Source of the DNA: Dyella sp. RRB7
Lineage (GTDB): Bacteria > Pseudomonadota > Gammaproteobacteria > Xanthomonadales > Rhodanobacteraceae
Direction of reading: 5' to 3'
Assembly: GCF_022761115.1 (NCBI RefSeq)
Contig: NZ_JAKWJS010000010.1
Location: 44,328 to 108,327, forward strand
DNA length: 64,000 nt
Each line of letters begins with the position of its first letter. Within the stretch, counting starts at the first letter, position 1. This document shows, piece by piece, positions 7,946 through 17,582 of the stretch. The position numbers were made by a program, and so were the translations under genes. Below the pieces are notes generated by a model that was not told where the DNA came from, ran no database searches, and saw only the letters and a list, made by a program, of their open reading frames with translations.

Positions 7946-9471
7946 GCACGCCGCACGCCATCCGCCGCATCGCCACCGCCGTGGGCTTTTTGCTCGCGGC
8001 GGCCGTGCTGTTCTGGGCGATGGCGGCCCTGTCGGCCTGGATCACCCGCGGTCAGCTGCTGCGCGATGCCCGCCATCAATGGGCAACCCTGCGCGAAGGC
8101 CAGCCGCTGTGGCAATGGTCCCTGCGCTATCCCAGCGATCTGGTGGCGGGCCGCGTTTTTGGTCAGGCCGATGTCGCCCGCGACGGCAGTGGCCTGCGCT
8201 TCACCAGCCGTGATGGCTCCCCGTTCGAACTGGGCCTGCCGCTAACCGGACCGGTGGATCTTCGTCACTGGCCCCTGCTCCGCCTGCAACTGCAAAGCAG
8301 CACCGATGGCCTGCTGGGCCTGAGTTACCAGGCGGACGAATCCAGCGACGCCTGCGTCGCCACCGATGCGCGGCGGATCTCCCCGGGTGTGACCGAACTC
8401 TTGATCGATCTGCGTGCGCTGAATTGGCACTCCGCCCAAGGAGCGGGCTGCCAGCCCCCGGACGTCGTCACTTATATGTTGCGCCTGCGCCCGCAACTGC
8501 CGGCGCACGCCACGCTGCATCTCGCACAGGCCACCCTTGTCGCCAGCCAGCCGCCTTCGCCACCGGCCGCTATCGATGCCGATGCCGCCGACATCCGGCT
8601 GCCGGCCACGCACAGCGTCGCCGACACGCTGGCCACCGTCGCCGCCCCGCCTGGCACGCCACTGGTACGCCTGCCGGCCGATGCCTCGGCCGAGTCCATG
8701 CTGTCCCTGCGCGACCGGGTGCGCCAGCATTGGCCGGCCGCCCTGATCGTGCCCTGGGGGCAGCCGCTATCCGCGATCCGCACCGACGCCATGCCAGCCT
8801 GGCTGGACGGGGCGGTCTGCGGCATCTACCTGGCCTGCTTGCTGTGGCTTGCCTGGCGGCAGACCCGCGAAGTCAGCCATCCCTGGATCGAGGTGGCCGC
8901 CATCGCCGCCGGCCCGCTATGGCTGATCGCCGGTCTGCGTTGGGGGCCTCACGTTTCTATTCCCGGCGTCATCGCCTTCATCGCCGCGCTCGTCTATGCC
9001 GGCCAGGGCGAATGGCGACGACGGCCGGTCGCCTGGTCCTGGTGGGGGCGAAGCTGGGCCGACTGGCTGTGGCCACTGGTGCCGCTGCCGGTCGCCGCCG
9101 CCCTGACCCTGGCCGACGGCCACCGCCTGGTTCGACTCGACACCGGCCACATACTGGCCTATCTGGCCTGGGCTCTGCTGCAGCAGTGGGCGATGCTGGC
9201 CGTGGTAATGGGGCGGCTACAGCATACGCGGCTGCCACAGCCGGTGATCGTGCTGATCACCGCCGGGCTATTCGGGTTGCTGCATACCCCCAACGGATCG
9301 TTGATGCAGCTGTGCCTGGCGGCCGAACTATGGTGGGCGTGGCGCTTCCTGCGTTCGCCCCGACTGGTGCCGATTGCCCTGGCCCACGCGGCCAGCGCGC
9401 TGCTGGTCGAGAGCGGGCTGACCGGCCACCTGCTGCGCTCACTTGAGGTCAGTGCGCGCTTTTTCCAGTAG
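7942..9471 (+). CDS. Multi-pass membrane protein with possible CPBP (Abi) C-terminal domain
   Basis: 509 residues, starting at a TTG that overlaps the phhB stop (TTGA), which implies translational coupling. One membrane helix (about 12-35) anchors a roughly 200-residue extracytoplasmic domain that looks like a beta-sandwich. From about residue 285 there are several more helices. Near the C-terminus FGLLHTPNGSL and LAHAASALLVES resemble motifs 2 and 3 of CPBP intramembrane proteases, but the expected EExxR motif appears as LLQQWAML. It could be a degenerate, inactive CPBP protein. The 3' end overlaps convergent rluC by 33 bases. Function unknown. Confidence 0.6.
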   Translation: MSTPHAIRRIATAVGFLLAAAVLFWAMAALSAWITRGQLLRDARHQWATLREGQPLWQWSLRYPSDLVAGRVFGQADVARDGSGLRFTSRDGSPFELGLPLTGPVDLRHWPLLRLQLQSSTDGLLGLSYQADESSDACVATDARRISPGVTELLIDLRALNWHSAQGAGCQPPDVVTYMLRLRPQLPAHATLHLAQATLVASQPPSPPAAIDADAADIRLPATHSVADTLATVAAPPGTPLVRLPADASAESMLSLRDRVRQHWPAALIVPWGQPLSAIRTDAMPAWLDGAVCGIYLACLLWLAWRQTREVSHPWIEVAAIAAGPLWLIAGLRWGPHVSIPGVIAFIAALVYAGQGEWRRRPVAWSWWGRSWADWLWPLVPLPVAAALTLADGHRLVRLDTGHILAYLAWALLQQWAMLAVVMGRLQHTRLPQPVIVLITAGLFGLLHTPNGSLMQLCLAAELWWAWRFLRSPRLVPIALAHAASALLVESGLTGHLLRSLEVSARFFQ

Positions 9472-10452
9472 ATATTCCTGCAGGCGTCGAATCTTTTTTC
9501 CTTTTACAGCAAGTACATCCAGGAAGCTCTTCAAGTCATCTGGCAGTGGCGCGGAGAAGCTGTAGGCGCGATCATCCAGCTCGAAGCTCATGTGCGAGGC
9601 ATGCAGGAACATCCGCTGCAGGCCCAGCTCCTTGAACAGCTTGTTCATCTCCTTGTCGCCGTATTTCGGGTCGCCCGCCAGCGGGTGACCGATATGCGCG
9701 GCGTGCACGCGGATCTGGTGCGTGCGCCCGGTACCCAATGTGGCCTGCATCAGGCGAGCCGCCGGATACTGCTCCATCTCCTGGAAAAAAGTGAGCGATG
9801 GCTTGCCGTTATCGGACACTCTTACCATGCGTTCTCCGCCCTGGAGCACCGACTTGAGCAGCGGCGCATTGACGTTGAACTTGGCCTTGGAGGGGTGGCC
9901 GACCATCAGGCAGAGGTACTGCTTGGTCACCGAGCCCTCGCGGATGGCCGCCTGCAGGCCGGTCAGGCCGGCGCGGGTCTTGGCGAACACCAGCACGCCG
10001 CTGGTATCGCGGTCGAGGCGATGGACCAGCTCCAGGTGCTCGTTCGGGCGGGCGGCCCGCAGCAACTCGATGGCGCCGTGGCTGATGCCGCTGCCGCCGT
10101 GGCTGGCAATGCCGGCAGGCTTGTCGATCGCCAGAAAGTGCTTGTCCTCGAAAATGATCGCATCGGCCACCGCCGTCACCATGCCGGCCGCCGGTGCCCG
10201 GTCGTCGGCCTTTTCGGCCGTGCGCACCGGCGGAATCCGCAAGGTATCGCCGGCCGCGAGACGGGTATCGGGCTTGGCCCGCTTGCCGTTCACCCTTACC
10301 TGGCCGGTACGCAGCAGGCGGTAAATCATGCTCTTGGGCACCCCCTTGAGCAGGGTCATCAGCGCATTGTCGATGCGCTGACCGTCCCGCTCGGGGCCAA
10401 TCGCGACTTGACGCACACCTTGAGGTGCGTCTGGGGAAGTTGCCGTCTGCAT
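9439..10452 (-). CDS. rluC: 23S rRNA pseudouridine synthase RluC
   Basis: 337 residues. An N-terminal S4 RNA-binding domain (about 24-85) precedes the RluA-family catalytic domain, with H144-R-L-D147 and then RDTSGVLVFAKT; Asp147 is the catalytic residue. It converts U955, U2504 and U2580 of 23S rRNA (E. coli numbering) to pseudouridine. The ATG at 10452 sits on the -35 element of the divergent rne promoter. The rluC/rne divergent arrangement is conserved in gammaproteobacteria. Confidence 0.93.
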   Translation of the reverse strand: MQTATSPDAPQGVRQVAIGPERDGQRIDNALMTLLKGVPKSMIYRLLRTGQVRVNGKRAKPDTRLAAGDTLRIPPVRTAEKADDRAPAAGMVTAVADAIIFEDKHFLAIDKPAGIASHGGSGISHGAIELLRAARPNEHLELVHRLDRDTSGVLVFAKTRAGLTGLQAAIREGSVTKQYLCLMVGHPSKAKFNVNAPLLKSVLQGGERMVRVSDNGKPSLTFFQEMEQYPAARLMQATLGTGRTHQIRVHAAHIGHPLAGDPKYGDKEMNKLFKELGLQRMFLHASHMSFELDDRAYSFSAPLPDDLKSFLDVLAVKGKKIRRLQEYLLEKARTDLK

Positions 10453-10480
10453 TGAAAAAAACCTGGCGAAATAGGATACT
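10452..10480 (+). promoter_or_regulatory. Predicted sigma-70 promoter for rne
   Basis: TTGAAA (10452-10457), 17-base spacer, GATACT (10475-10480). The -35 overlaps the first base of the rluC start codon on the other strand. If used, the rne transcript has a leader of about 305 bases. Confidence 0.5.
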
Positions 10481-10793
10481 CGGCGGGCGCTACGTCCCGC
10501 CCTGCCGAAGTTTCGGAGTGGAGTCGGGGCGCCCGCCCGTGACGTCGGCGAGGATAGCGCCGGTCGCCTTCTCTGGCAGCCGGTCGCTGCTCCCTTTCAT
10601 CGTAACGGTTCGGGTGGTCGTTGTCCGGTTCCATGGGGTTCCGGGGCGACTGGCGTATTGCCACGAATCATCCCGGGACCGGAAACGGTACCGTCATGTT
10701 GCCGCTTAACCGCTGCGGCGCGATCCCCGGCAGGCCGCCGACAACCGGCGCCACCAGGGCACGCGACGCGCGGCAAGCCGAGGAAAAATTACA
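10481..10793 (+). other. Long 5' leader of rne
   Basis: No gene is visible on either strand. The stretch is GC-rich with several short inverted repeats, and ends in GAGGAAAAATTACA just before the rne start. In E. coli a 361-base rne leader mediates autoregulation through a hairpin bound by RNase E. The similar length here suggests the same, but I did not establish a matching structure. Confidence 0.45.
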
Positions 10794-13700
10794 ATGAAAC
10801 GTATGCTGATCAACGCAACTCAGCGTGAAGAGTTGCGTGTGGCCATCGTCGATGGCCAGACCCTTTACGATCTCGACATCGAAATCCCGTCCCGCGAGCA
10901 AAAAAAGGCCAATATCTACAAGGGCCGCATCACTCGCGTCGAACCCTCCCTTGAAGCCTGCTTCGTCGACTACGGCGCCGAACGCCACGGCTTTCTTCCC
11001 CTCAAGGAAATCGCCCGCGAGTACTTCACGGCGGGCCTCGATCCCAACAAGTCCAACATCCGCGACCTTCTGAAGGAAGGCCAGGAAGTGGTCGTGCAGG
11101 TCGAGAAGGAAGAGCGCGGCAACAAGGGTGCGGCGCTCACCACCTTCATCAGCCTGGCCGGCCGCTACATGGTGCTGATGCCCAACAACCCGAAGGCCGG
11201 CGGTGTCTCGCGCCGGATCGAGGGCGAGGATCGCCAGGCCCTGAAGGAAGCCCTGGAACACCTCACGGTGCCCGACGATGTCGGCCTGATCGTGCGTACC
11301 GCCGGCATGGGCCGCGACGCCGAGGAGCTGCAGTGGGACCTGGACTACCTGCTGCAATTGTGGAAATCCATCTCCACCGCGGCCGGCTCCCAGAAGGCGC
11401 CGTTCCTGATCTACCAGGAATCGAAGCTGTTCATCCGCGCCCTGCGCGACTACCTGCGCAACGATATCGGCGAGATCCTCATCGACGAGGAATCGCTGTA
11501 CAACGACGCCCGCGAATTCGTGCAGCAGGTCATGCCGACCGCGCTGCGCAAGCTCAAGCTGTACCGCGACGACACCCCGCTGTTCTCGCGCTACCAGATC
11601 GAGACGCAGATCGAGAGCGCATTTGACCGCCAGGTGCGCCTGCCGTCCGGCGGCTCCATCGTGATCGACCAGACCGAAGCGCTGACCGCCATCGACATCA
11701 ACTCGTCGAAGGCCACCAAGGGCAGCGACATCGAGGAAACGGCGTTCAACACCAACTGCGAAGCGGCGGTGGAAATCGCCCGCCAGCTGCGCATCCGCGA
11801 CGCCGGCGGCCTGATCGTGATCGACTTCATCGACATGGACAGTCCCAAGCACCAGCGCGAGGTGGAAGAGCGCCTCAAGGACGCGCTGAAGCTGGACCGC
11901 GCCCGCGTGCAGATCGGTCGCATCAGCCGCTTTGGCCTGCTGGAGATGTCCCGCCAGCGCCTGCGCCCGAGCCTGGGCGAAGCCACCCAGATCGTCTGCC
12001 CGCGCTGCGAAGGCCACGGCCATATCCGCGGCGTGGAATCGCTGTCGCTGTCGACGCTGCGACTGATCGAAGAACACGCCATGAAGGACAACACCGGCCA
12101 GGTGCTGGTGCAGGCGCCGCCGGCGGTCGCCAACTTCATGCTCAACGAAAAGCGTGCCAGCGTGGTCGAGATCGAACTGCGCAACAAAGTGCACGTGGTG
12201 ATCGTGGCGGACGACAAGCTCGAAACGCCGCACATCGAAATCCAGCGCATCCGCGAAGCGGACATGGGCGAGCACAGCAAGCCCAGCTACGAGCGCCTTA
12301 CCGCCGTCGAAGCCTCGGCCATACCGAAGATGGGGCAGACGCTGGGTAGCAGCGAGCAGCCGGCCGTCAGCGGCATCGTGCCCGCCACGCCCGCCCCCAT
12401 CCGCGAAGAAGTACCCGATGCGCCCGCGCCGGCAGCACCGCAGGCCAAGCCGGCTCGCCAGCCCGCCGCCGCTCCGGCGCCCACCGGCGGCGTGATCTCG
12501 CGCCTGCTCGGCTGGTTCCGTAGCGGCGCCGCCCCTGCCGCACCGGCCCCCGCAGCCAAGCCCGAGCCGGCTCCAGCCCAGGCCCGCGGCAATCGTCGCG
12601 ACGAGCGCGGCCGTCCGGCCCAGGGTGGTCAGCCGGGCAATCGTCAGCAGCCGCAGCAACCGCGTCGCGAGCCCGGCCAGCAGGGTCAGAAGGGTCAGCC
12701 GCAAGCCAAGGGCAACCGCCAGCAGCGCGGTGGCGACCAGGCCCAGCAGCGTCAGCAGCAGGCCCAGGGTCCCAAGCAGGAGCCGCGTCAGCAGCAGGCC
12801 AAGGCCGAAGGCGCCCAGCCGCAGAACGAACGCAAGCAGGGCACGCCACAGCAGCGCCAGGAACCGCGCCAGCCGCGCCCCGCCCCTGCTCCGCAGCAGC
12901 AGCCTGCGGCAGAACAGCCGCTGCCCGCCGCGCAGACCGCCGAGCGCCCTGTCGTCGTGGCCCCCACGGCCGACATCGCCAAGGAAGTCATTGCCACGCC
13001 AACCGTCGTCGAGACCGCTGTAACGCCCGAGATTGCCGCCAACACGACGCCGGAAACCGAAGGCAGCCAGTCGCGCCGCCGTCGCGGCCGTCGTGGTGGC
13101 CGCCGCCGCCGCCGTCACGAAGACACCGCCCAGGGCGGCAGCCCGTCGCCGGAAGGCGCGGACGAGCACTTCGACCTGGACGACGAAGATCGCAATGAAG
13201 GTGCCGCCCCTGCAGCTCCGGCCGCCAAGCCAGCCGTTGCTGCGGTCGCCACCGTCGGTGCGGCAGCGGCTGTCGCCCATGCCATCGACGAGACGCCGGC
13301 CGCGCCGATCACATCGGTCGAGGCACCCGTGGCCGCACCACGCGCACAGCCCGCCGAGCACGCACCGGAGCAGGTGTTGAGTGCTGTGGCGCCGACCTCT
13401 TTCAATCTGCCGACCCTTCCCCCTATTCCGGAAGGCCTGGCAGCGGAAGTCGAGGCCCAGGTGGTCAAGGTCGAGGCACCCGTGGAACCCGTGGTCGTTC
13501 ACGATGCGATCGCAGCCAGCGAACCGCAGGCTTCCATCCCGGCCTCGCTCACCACCGATGCCGCCGCCAGCACCACGCATGAAGTGCCGCCCCCCCGCAT
13601 CGCCGTGGTTGAACCTGCTCCGGTCACTGCCAGCACCACCGTCGATTTCCAGAAACACCTGGAAACCTCGGCCCATGTCGAACCGGCCGCCCCGCTGGCG

Positions 13701-13904
13701 GCCACGGCTGCCGAGCTGGTAAGCGTCCAGCCTGAGCATCAGCATGTGGCGGCACCGGAACCGGCCGCCCCCGTCCTGCCGACGCAGGGCGACCTGCTGG
13801 CCCACGCAGGACATCCGCCTGCACCGGTAGCGACACCATCGGTCGTGGTCGAGCCTGTCGCCGGCGAAAACGACGACGCCAAGAAGGATGCCTCGCACGG
13901 CTGA
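10794..13904 (+). CDS. rne: Ribonuclease E
   Basis: 1036 residues. Essential endoribonuclease and degradosome scaffold. The catalytic half (1 to about 510) has the S1 domain (about 39-119), the DNase I-like site with Asp301 in [12 protein letters not shown] and Asp344 in [11 protein letters not shown], and the zinc link C402-P-R-C405. The C-terminal half is low-complexity: proline/alanine and glutamine-rich stretches, and arginine-rich blocks near residues 600-680 and 760-775 ([15 protein letters not shown]) that should bind RNA. The length rules out RNase G. Natively disordered tails of this kind recruit helicase and other partners. Confidence 0.96.
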   Translation: MKRMLINATQREELRVAIVDGQTLYDLDIEIPSREQKKANIYKGRITRVEPSLEACFVDYGAERHGFLPLKEIAREYFTAGLDPNKSNIRDLLKEGQEVVVQVEKEERGNKGAALTTFISLAGRYMVLMPNNPKAGGVSRRIEGEDRQALKEALEHLTVPDDVGLIVRTAGMGRDAEELQWDLDYLLQLWKSISTAAGSQKAPFLIYQESKLFIRALRDYLRNDIGEILIDEESLYNDAREFVQQVMPTALRKLKLYRDDTPLFSRYQIETQIESAFDRQVRLPSGGSIVIDQTEALTAIDINSSKATKGSDIEETAFNTNCEAAVEIARQLRIRDAGGLIVIDFIDMDSPKHQREVEERLKDALKLDRARVQIGRISRFGLLEMSRQRLRPSLGEATQIVCPRCEGHGHIRGVESLSLSTLRLIEEHAMKDNTGQVLVQAPPAVANFMLNEKRASVVEIELRNKVHVVIVADDKLETPHIEIQRIREADMGEHSKPSYERLTAVEASAIPKMGQTLGSSEQPAVSGIVPATPAPIREEVPDAPAPAAPQAKPARQPAAAPAPTGGVISRLLGWFRSGAAPAAPAPAAKPEPAPAQARGNRRDERGRPAQGGQPGNRQQPQQPRREPGQQGQKGQPQAKGNRQQRGGDQAQQRQQQAQGPKQEPRQQQAKAEGAQPQNERKQGTPQQRQEPRQPRPAPAPQQQPAAEQPLPAAQTAERPVVVAPTADIAKEVIATPTVVETAVTPEIAANTTPETEGSQSRRRRGRRGGRRRRRHEDTAQGGSPSPEGADEHFDLDDEDRNEGAAPAAPAAKPAVAAVATVGAAAAVAHAIDETPAAPITSVEAPVAAPRAQPAEHAPEQVLSAVAPTSFNLPTLPPIPEGLAAEVEAQVVKVEAPVEPVVVHDAIAASEPQASIPASLTTDAAASTTHEVPPPRIAVVEPAPVTASTTVDFQKHLETSAHVEPAAPLAATAAELVSVQPEHQHVAAPEPAAPVLPTQGDLLAHAGHPPAPVATPSVVVEPVAGENDDAKKDASHG

Positions 13905-13926
13905 TGGCCATGCCTCCTTCAGGTAT

Positions 13927-13959
13927 AAAAAAAGCCGGACTCACGTCCGGCTTTTTTTA
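13927..13959. terminator. Bidirectional terminator between rne and gacA
   Basis: A7 then AGCCGGAC, TCAC loop, GTCCGGCT and T7. The A and T runs on either side allow it to end both rne and the convergent response-regulator gene. Confidence 0.9.
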
Positions 13960-13979
13960 TGTGCTATCCGCAATCCGGG

Positions 13980-14633
13980 TCAGTTGCCCACCTGGTTGTT
14001 ATGCGTATCAAGCAGCCCGTGGATGGTCATCAGGTGCGCCAGGCTGATCACGTGATCCACCTGCAACTTTTCCATCAGCCGCTGCTTGTAAGTGGAAACC
14101 GTCTTGGGGCTGAGATTGAGCTGCTCGCCGATCATGGTGAGCGCCTTGCCACGCACCAGCATCATGGCCACTTCAAGCTCACGGCTGGAAAGCGCATCGA
14201 ACGGCGAGCCCTCGCCATCGAGCGTGGCCAGCGCCAATTGCTGCGCCACCGCCGGCGCCAGGTAGCGCCGGCCGGTCGAGACCTGGCGCACTGCATCCAG
14301 CAGCTCCTCGGCGGTGCAACCCTTGGTGAGATAGCCCAGCGCCCCCGCATCGAGCAGGCGCTTGGGGAAGCGGGCATCGTCCACCACGGTGACGATGATG
14401 ATGTGCGTCGGCAGCTTGGAACGCGCCACCCGTTCCGTCAGCTCGATGCCGCTCATGCCCGGCATGTGCACGTCGACCAGCGCGATATCGGGCGTCTTCG
14501 AACGGATGAGCCGCAGCCCGTCCTCGGCCGTGCCTGCTTCACCACTGATGTGAATATCCGGCTGCTGCTGCAGGATCATCCTGAATCCTGTACGCACCAG
14601 CTCGTGATCGTCGATCAAAACCACCTTGATCAC
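13980..14633 (-). CDS. gacA: Response regulator, GacA/UvrY type
   Basis: 217 residues from a GTG at 14633, preceded by AAGGAGG; upstream in-frame starts lack such a site. Receiver domain MIKVVLIDDHELVRTGF with phosphoacceptor Asp54 in ALVDVHMPGMSG. The C-terminal LuxR-type helix-turn-helix includes LSSRELEVAMMLVRGKALTMIGEQL and LSPKTVSTYKQRLMEKL. Length and sequence are those of GacA/UvrY, which with the BarA/GacS kinase activates CsrB/RsmZ-type RNAs. The kinase gene is not in the window. In E. coli uvrY is followed by uvrC; here the gene ends at a terminator instead. Confidence 0.88.
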   Translation of the reverse strand: MIKVVLIDDHELVRTGFRMILQQQPDIHISGEAGTAEDGLRLIRSKTPDIALVDVHMPGMSGIELTERVARSKLPTHIIIVTVVDDARFPKRLLDAGALGYLTKGCTAEELLDAVRQVSTGRRYLAPAVAQQLALATLDGEGSPFDALSSRELEVAMMLVRGKALTMIGEQLNLSPKTVSTYKQRLMEKLQVDHVISLAHLMTIHGLLDTHNNQVGN

Positions 14634-14785
14634 CAGGCGCCCTCCTTGGGTTAATTCACCTGAACATAGGCTGCGATTTCGCTTTATGCAAGCGATAAGC
14701 ATGGGTGGAAAACGTATTACCCGATCTGCCTACGGAACGTTATGACATTCCCCTACAAGAACTTATTGGCGCCGTTTTCTTCCGG

Positions 14786-15031
14786 CTACTCTACGCCGGT
14801 GGACCAGTTCCTGAGCCCGGCAGCATCGAGGTCGAAATCCTCGACAAGAACGGTCAGCGTGTTGCCACTCTCATCCGACCACTGCTGCTCCCCGGTGCGT
14901 CGAAGGACCCCGGCAACGGTGGCGCCGTGAACGATCGCGCAGTCGTCCACGCAGGTGCCCACGACATAGCCCTCGGCCAGTTCGGCCGCGACGCGGTCTT
15001 CATAGGGACCAAGAAACCGGATGACGCTCAT
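14786..15031 (-). CDS. Small protein of unknown function
   Basis: 81 residues, ATG at 15031 with GGGGAGAG upstream. It is mixed alpha/beta by eye, without signal peptide or membrane segment, and acidic. No family is recognised. It lies between the tRNA-Leu gene and gacA on the same strand. The open frame extends upstream through the tRNAs, but that part is not coding. Two cysteines (in GTCVDDCAIV) could be structural. Confidence 0.6.
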   Translation of the reverse strand: MSVIRFLGPYEDRVAAELAEGYVVGTCVDDCAIVHGATVAGVLRRTGEQQWSDESGNTLTVLVEDFDLDAAGLRNWSTGVE

Positions 15032-15075
15032 GACTCTCCCCGGATGCACTGACCGTCCGCAACGCTTTTCATCGA

Positions 15076-15162
15076 TGGTGCCCGGAGCGGGAATCGAACC
15101 CGCATAACCTTTCGGTTGAGGGATTTTAAGTCCCTTGCGTCTACCAGTTTCGCCATCCGGGC
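15076..15162 (-). tRNA. leuZ: tRNA-Leu (UAA)
   Basis: 87 bases including encoded CCA. Long variable arm as expected for leucine; anticodon TAA within GGGACTTAAAATCCC; T loop GGTTCGATTCC. The acceptor GCCCGGA pairs with TCCGGGC. Last of three tRNA genes on this strand. Confidence 0.97.
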
Positions 15163-15236
15163 GGGTCGCGGAAGCCCTGCATCCTAACATGCGCCTACCC
15201 GGCTCCCGAGCCTGTTGGCGAAGGAGTGGCAGCCAC

Positions 15237-15260
15237 AAAAAACCCGCCGGGAGGCGGGTT
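15237..15260 (-). terminator. Terminator between tRNA-Cys and tRNA-Leu
   Basis: On the minus strand AACCCGCC, four-base loop, GGCGGGTT, followed by a run of T (A run at 15237-15242 on the plus strand). It would stop part of the transcription before tRNA-Leu. Confidence 0.65.
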
Positions 15261-15277
15261 TGATGCTTGGTGCGCAA

Positions 15278-15351
15278 TGGAGGCCTGGGTCGGAATCGAA
15301 CCGGCGTACACGGCTTTGCAGGCCGCTGCATGACCACTCTGCCACCAGGCC
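15278..15351 (-). tRNA. cysT: tRNA-Cys (GCA)
   Basis: 74 bases with encoded CCA. Anticodon GCA in GGCCTGCAAAGCC; T arm GCCGGTTCGATTCCGAC. Closely resembles the gammaproteobacterial consensus, including D arm GGTGGCAGAGTGGTCATGC. Confidence 0.97.
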
Positions 15352-15393
15352 ATTGCGCACGAATCGTAACCTGGATCAGATCACAACCCGCTT

Positions 15394-15423
15394 AAAAAAC
15401 AAAACCCCGGGAGTCCGAGGTTT
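15394..15423 (-). terminator. Terminator-like hairpin between tRNA-Gly and tRNA-Cys
   Basis: On the minus strand AAACCTCGG, ACTC loop, CCGGGGTTT (one G-T pair), followed by TTGTTTTTT. Confidence 0.6.
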
Positions 15424-15432
15424 GCTTGAAAC

Positions 15433-15508
<76 letters not shown>

Positions 15509-15521
15509 ATCAGAGTCAGAA

Positions 15522-15549
15522 ATAGTAACAGAACGGCGGCATTTGTGAA
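15522..15549 (-). promoter_or_regulatory. Predicted promoter of the tRNA cluster
   Basis: On the minus strand TTCACA, 16-base spacer, TACTAT, with the -10 ending 13 bases before the tRNA-Gly 5' end. Confidence 0.5.
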
Positions 15550-15789
15550 GAGTCTCGGCCGACTTTTTTTATTGGCAGGAGACCGGGCACATCGAAACAC
15601 ACCGGGGAACCCGGGCCCAGGGCTTAGGGATAGCCGCCCATTCACGGTGTCATCGCGGCACCTGGATAACCTCGCCCAAGGAGCCTTTTGGCAACAGTCC
15701 GTTCGTCAAGTCACGACTGGTGTCGCTCGCCGATCGTCCTATCTTAGCTGGCAGGCCATTTCGGCACAGTCCATTCAAGGGAGTACCAC

Positions 15790-16491
15790 ATGATCGAACG
15801 TCGACCTTTCGATGCTCTGGGCGGGGCCAACCACGGTTGGCTCGATGCCAAGCACCACTTCTCCTTTGCCAATTACCACGATGCCTCCCGCATGGGCTGG
15901 GGCGCGCTGCGCGTGTGGAATGACGACACCATCGCGCCGCAGACCGGGTTTCCGCCGCATCCCCATGGCGACATGGAAATCATCACCTATGTGCGCGAAG
16001 GCGCGATCACGCACCAGGACAACCTTGGCAACAAGGGCCGCACGGTGGCAGGCGATGTGCAGGTGATGAGCGCCGGCACCGGTATCACGCATGCGGAGTA
16101 CAACCTGGAGCCGGGCACCACACGCATCTTCCAGATCTGGATCATCCCGAACCAGCAAGGCAACCCGCCGTCCTGGGGCACCAAGCCGTTCCCCGTGGGC
16201 GATCGTTCGGGCCGCTTCGTGGCACTGGCCAGCGGCTTCAAGGAAGACACCGATGCGCTGCCCTTGCGCACCGATGCACGCGTGCTCGGCGCATCGCTGA
16301 AGGCCGGTGAAACGGCGTCGTACGAGTTGGGCCCGCAGCGCTTTGCCTATCTGGTGCCGGCCAAGGGCAAGGTGGAAGTCAACGGCGTGACGCTCGATGC
16401 ACGCGACGGCGTGGCCATCCGCGACGAACCGAAGTTCACCGTTACCGCGCTGGAAGATGCGGAGCTGGTGCTGGTCGACGCCTCGCCCTGA
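15790..16491 (+). CDS. Pirin-family bicupin protein
   Basis: 233 residues, the length of short bacterial pirins such as E. coli YhhW. The N-terminal cupin has the metal-binding set in FPPHPHGDMEIITYV and the later GDVQVMSAGTGITHAEYN (His-His-His-Glu). Bacterial pirins of this size include quercetin 2,3-dioxygenases and redox regulators; the sequence alone cannot decide. AAGGGAG lies seven bases before the ATG. Promoter-like TATCTT sits about 50 bases upstream. The gene stands alone. Confidence 0.9.
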   Translation: MIERRPFDALGGANHGWLDAKHHFSFANYHDASRMGWGALRVWNDDTIAPQTGFPPHPHGDMEIITYVREGAITHQDNLGNKGRTVAGDVQVMSAGTGITHAEYNLEPGTTRIFQIWIIPNQQGNPPSWGTKPFPVGDRSGRFVALASGFKEDTDALPLRTDARVLGASLKAGETASYELGPQRFAYLVPAKGKVEVNGVTLDARDGVAIRDEPKFTVTALEDAELVLVDASP

Positions 16492-16505
16492 GCATCGCCG
16501 TACGC

Positions 16506-16534
16506 GCGGCGGCAGGCACTGGCCTTGCCGCCGC
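16506..16534 (+). terminator. Possible terminator hairpin after pirin gene
   Basis: Nine-bp stem GCGGCGGCA / TGCCGCCGC starting 15 bases after the pirin stop. No T run follows, so termination is doubtful. Confidence 0.3.
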
Positions 16535-16606
16535 TCGACCATGGTGGGAGTGATCGTCCACGCATGCCTTGCTACCCTCGCATGATCCGTCCACACGAGA
16601 TTGGTC

Positions 16607-17551
16607 ATGAACCACGGCATTCACACCATTGATACCGGTTTTGTACGCCCGCGCTTCGATGCGGCCTATCTCGTGGTGCAAAACGGTCGCGCCGCGTTTA
16701 TCGATTGCGGAACCAACTACGCGGTGCCACGCATGCTCGATGCACTGGCCGCGGCCAAGCTCACACCTGCCGATGTCGACTGGTTGATCCTCACCCACGT
16801 GCACCTGGACCATGCCGGCGGCGCGGGCGAATTGATGGCGCGCTTGCCCAATGCCCACCTCGTGGTGCATCCACGCGGCGCACGTCACATGATCGATCCC
16901 AGCCAGCTTTGGGCGGGTGCAAGCGCGGTCTACGGCGAGACCGTGATGGCGGCGACTTATGGCAAGTTGCGGCCCGTTCCCGCCGAGCGCGTCGTCGAGG
17001 CGCCCGATGGCCATGTCGTGGCATTGGACGGCCGCGAGCTGCGCTGCCTGGATACCCCGGGACATGCGCGTCATCACCTGTGCGTGTACGACGAGCGCGC
17101 GAATGTCTGTTTTACCGGCGACACGTTCGGCTTGTCGTATCGCGAGCTCGACACGGCTCAAGGCCCTTTTATCCTGCCTACGACATCGCCGGTGCAGTTC
17201 GACCCCGAGGCGTTGCACGCCTCCATCAAGCGCCTGCTCGCCTTGCAACCCGAGGCCATGTACCTCACCCACTACGATCGCGTCAGCGACGTCGCCCGAC
17301 TGGCTGCCGATCTGCATGTACAGATCGATGCCATGGTGCATATCGCGCAAGCCGCGAACCAGGCCCACTCGGATGCAGCGCAACGCCACGAGGCGATGAA
17401 ACAGGCACTGACGGAACTCTACGAGACTCGTGCACGCGCCCATGGCTGGCCGGGAGACCACGCCCAGTTGCTCGACCTCCTGGGCATGGATATCGAGCTC
17501 AATGCGCAGGGCCTTGGCGTATGGCTGGACAGCCGACGGCAGGCTTCCTAG
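16607..17551 (+). CDS. Metallo-beta-lactamase-fold hydrolase
   Basis: 314 residues from the ATG at 16607 (a TTG six bases upstream is also in frame). The zinc site is visible: H64-V-H66-L-D68-H69 in ILTHVHLDHAGG, a later histidine in DTPGHARHHLC, Asp in CFTGDTFGLSY and His in YLTHYDRVSD. Together these form a dinuclear glyoxalase II/lactonase-type centre. The substrate is unknown. There are no coupled neighbours; the next gene is convergent after 31 bases. Confidence 0.85.
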   Translation: MNHGIHTIDTGFVRPRFDAAYLVVQNGRAAFIDCGTNYAVPRMLDALAAAKLTPADVDWLILTHVHLDHAGGAGELMARLPNAHLVVHPRGARHMIDPSQLWAGASAVYGETVMAATYGKLRPVPAERVVEAPDGHVVALDGRELRCLDTPGHARHHLCVYDERANVCFTGDTFGLSYRELDTAQGPFILPTTSPVQFDPEALHASIKRLLALQPEAMYLTHYDRVSDVARLAADLHVQIDAMVHIAQAANQAHSDAAQRHEAMKQALTELYETRARAHGWPGDHAQLLDLLGMDIELNAQGLGVWLDSRRQAS

Positions 17552-17582
17552 CCACGTATACGGGCACGCTTGACGATGCCTC

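Noticed and set aside
12560..13110. Repetitive Gln/Arg/Pro codons in rne as a possible repeat element
   Set aside because: They encode the disordered C-terminal arm of RNase E, which is normally low-complexity; units are irregular.
10668..13898. A 1076-codon open frame opposite rne
   Set aside because: Antisense mirror of the RNase E gene with low-complexity Gly/Arg sequence and no domain.
15032..15337. Upstream extension of the 81-residue gene through two tRNA genes
   Set aside because: The extension overlaps tRNA-Leu and tRNA-Cys; the ATG at 15031 has a good ribosome site.
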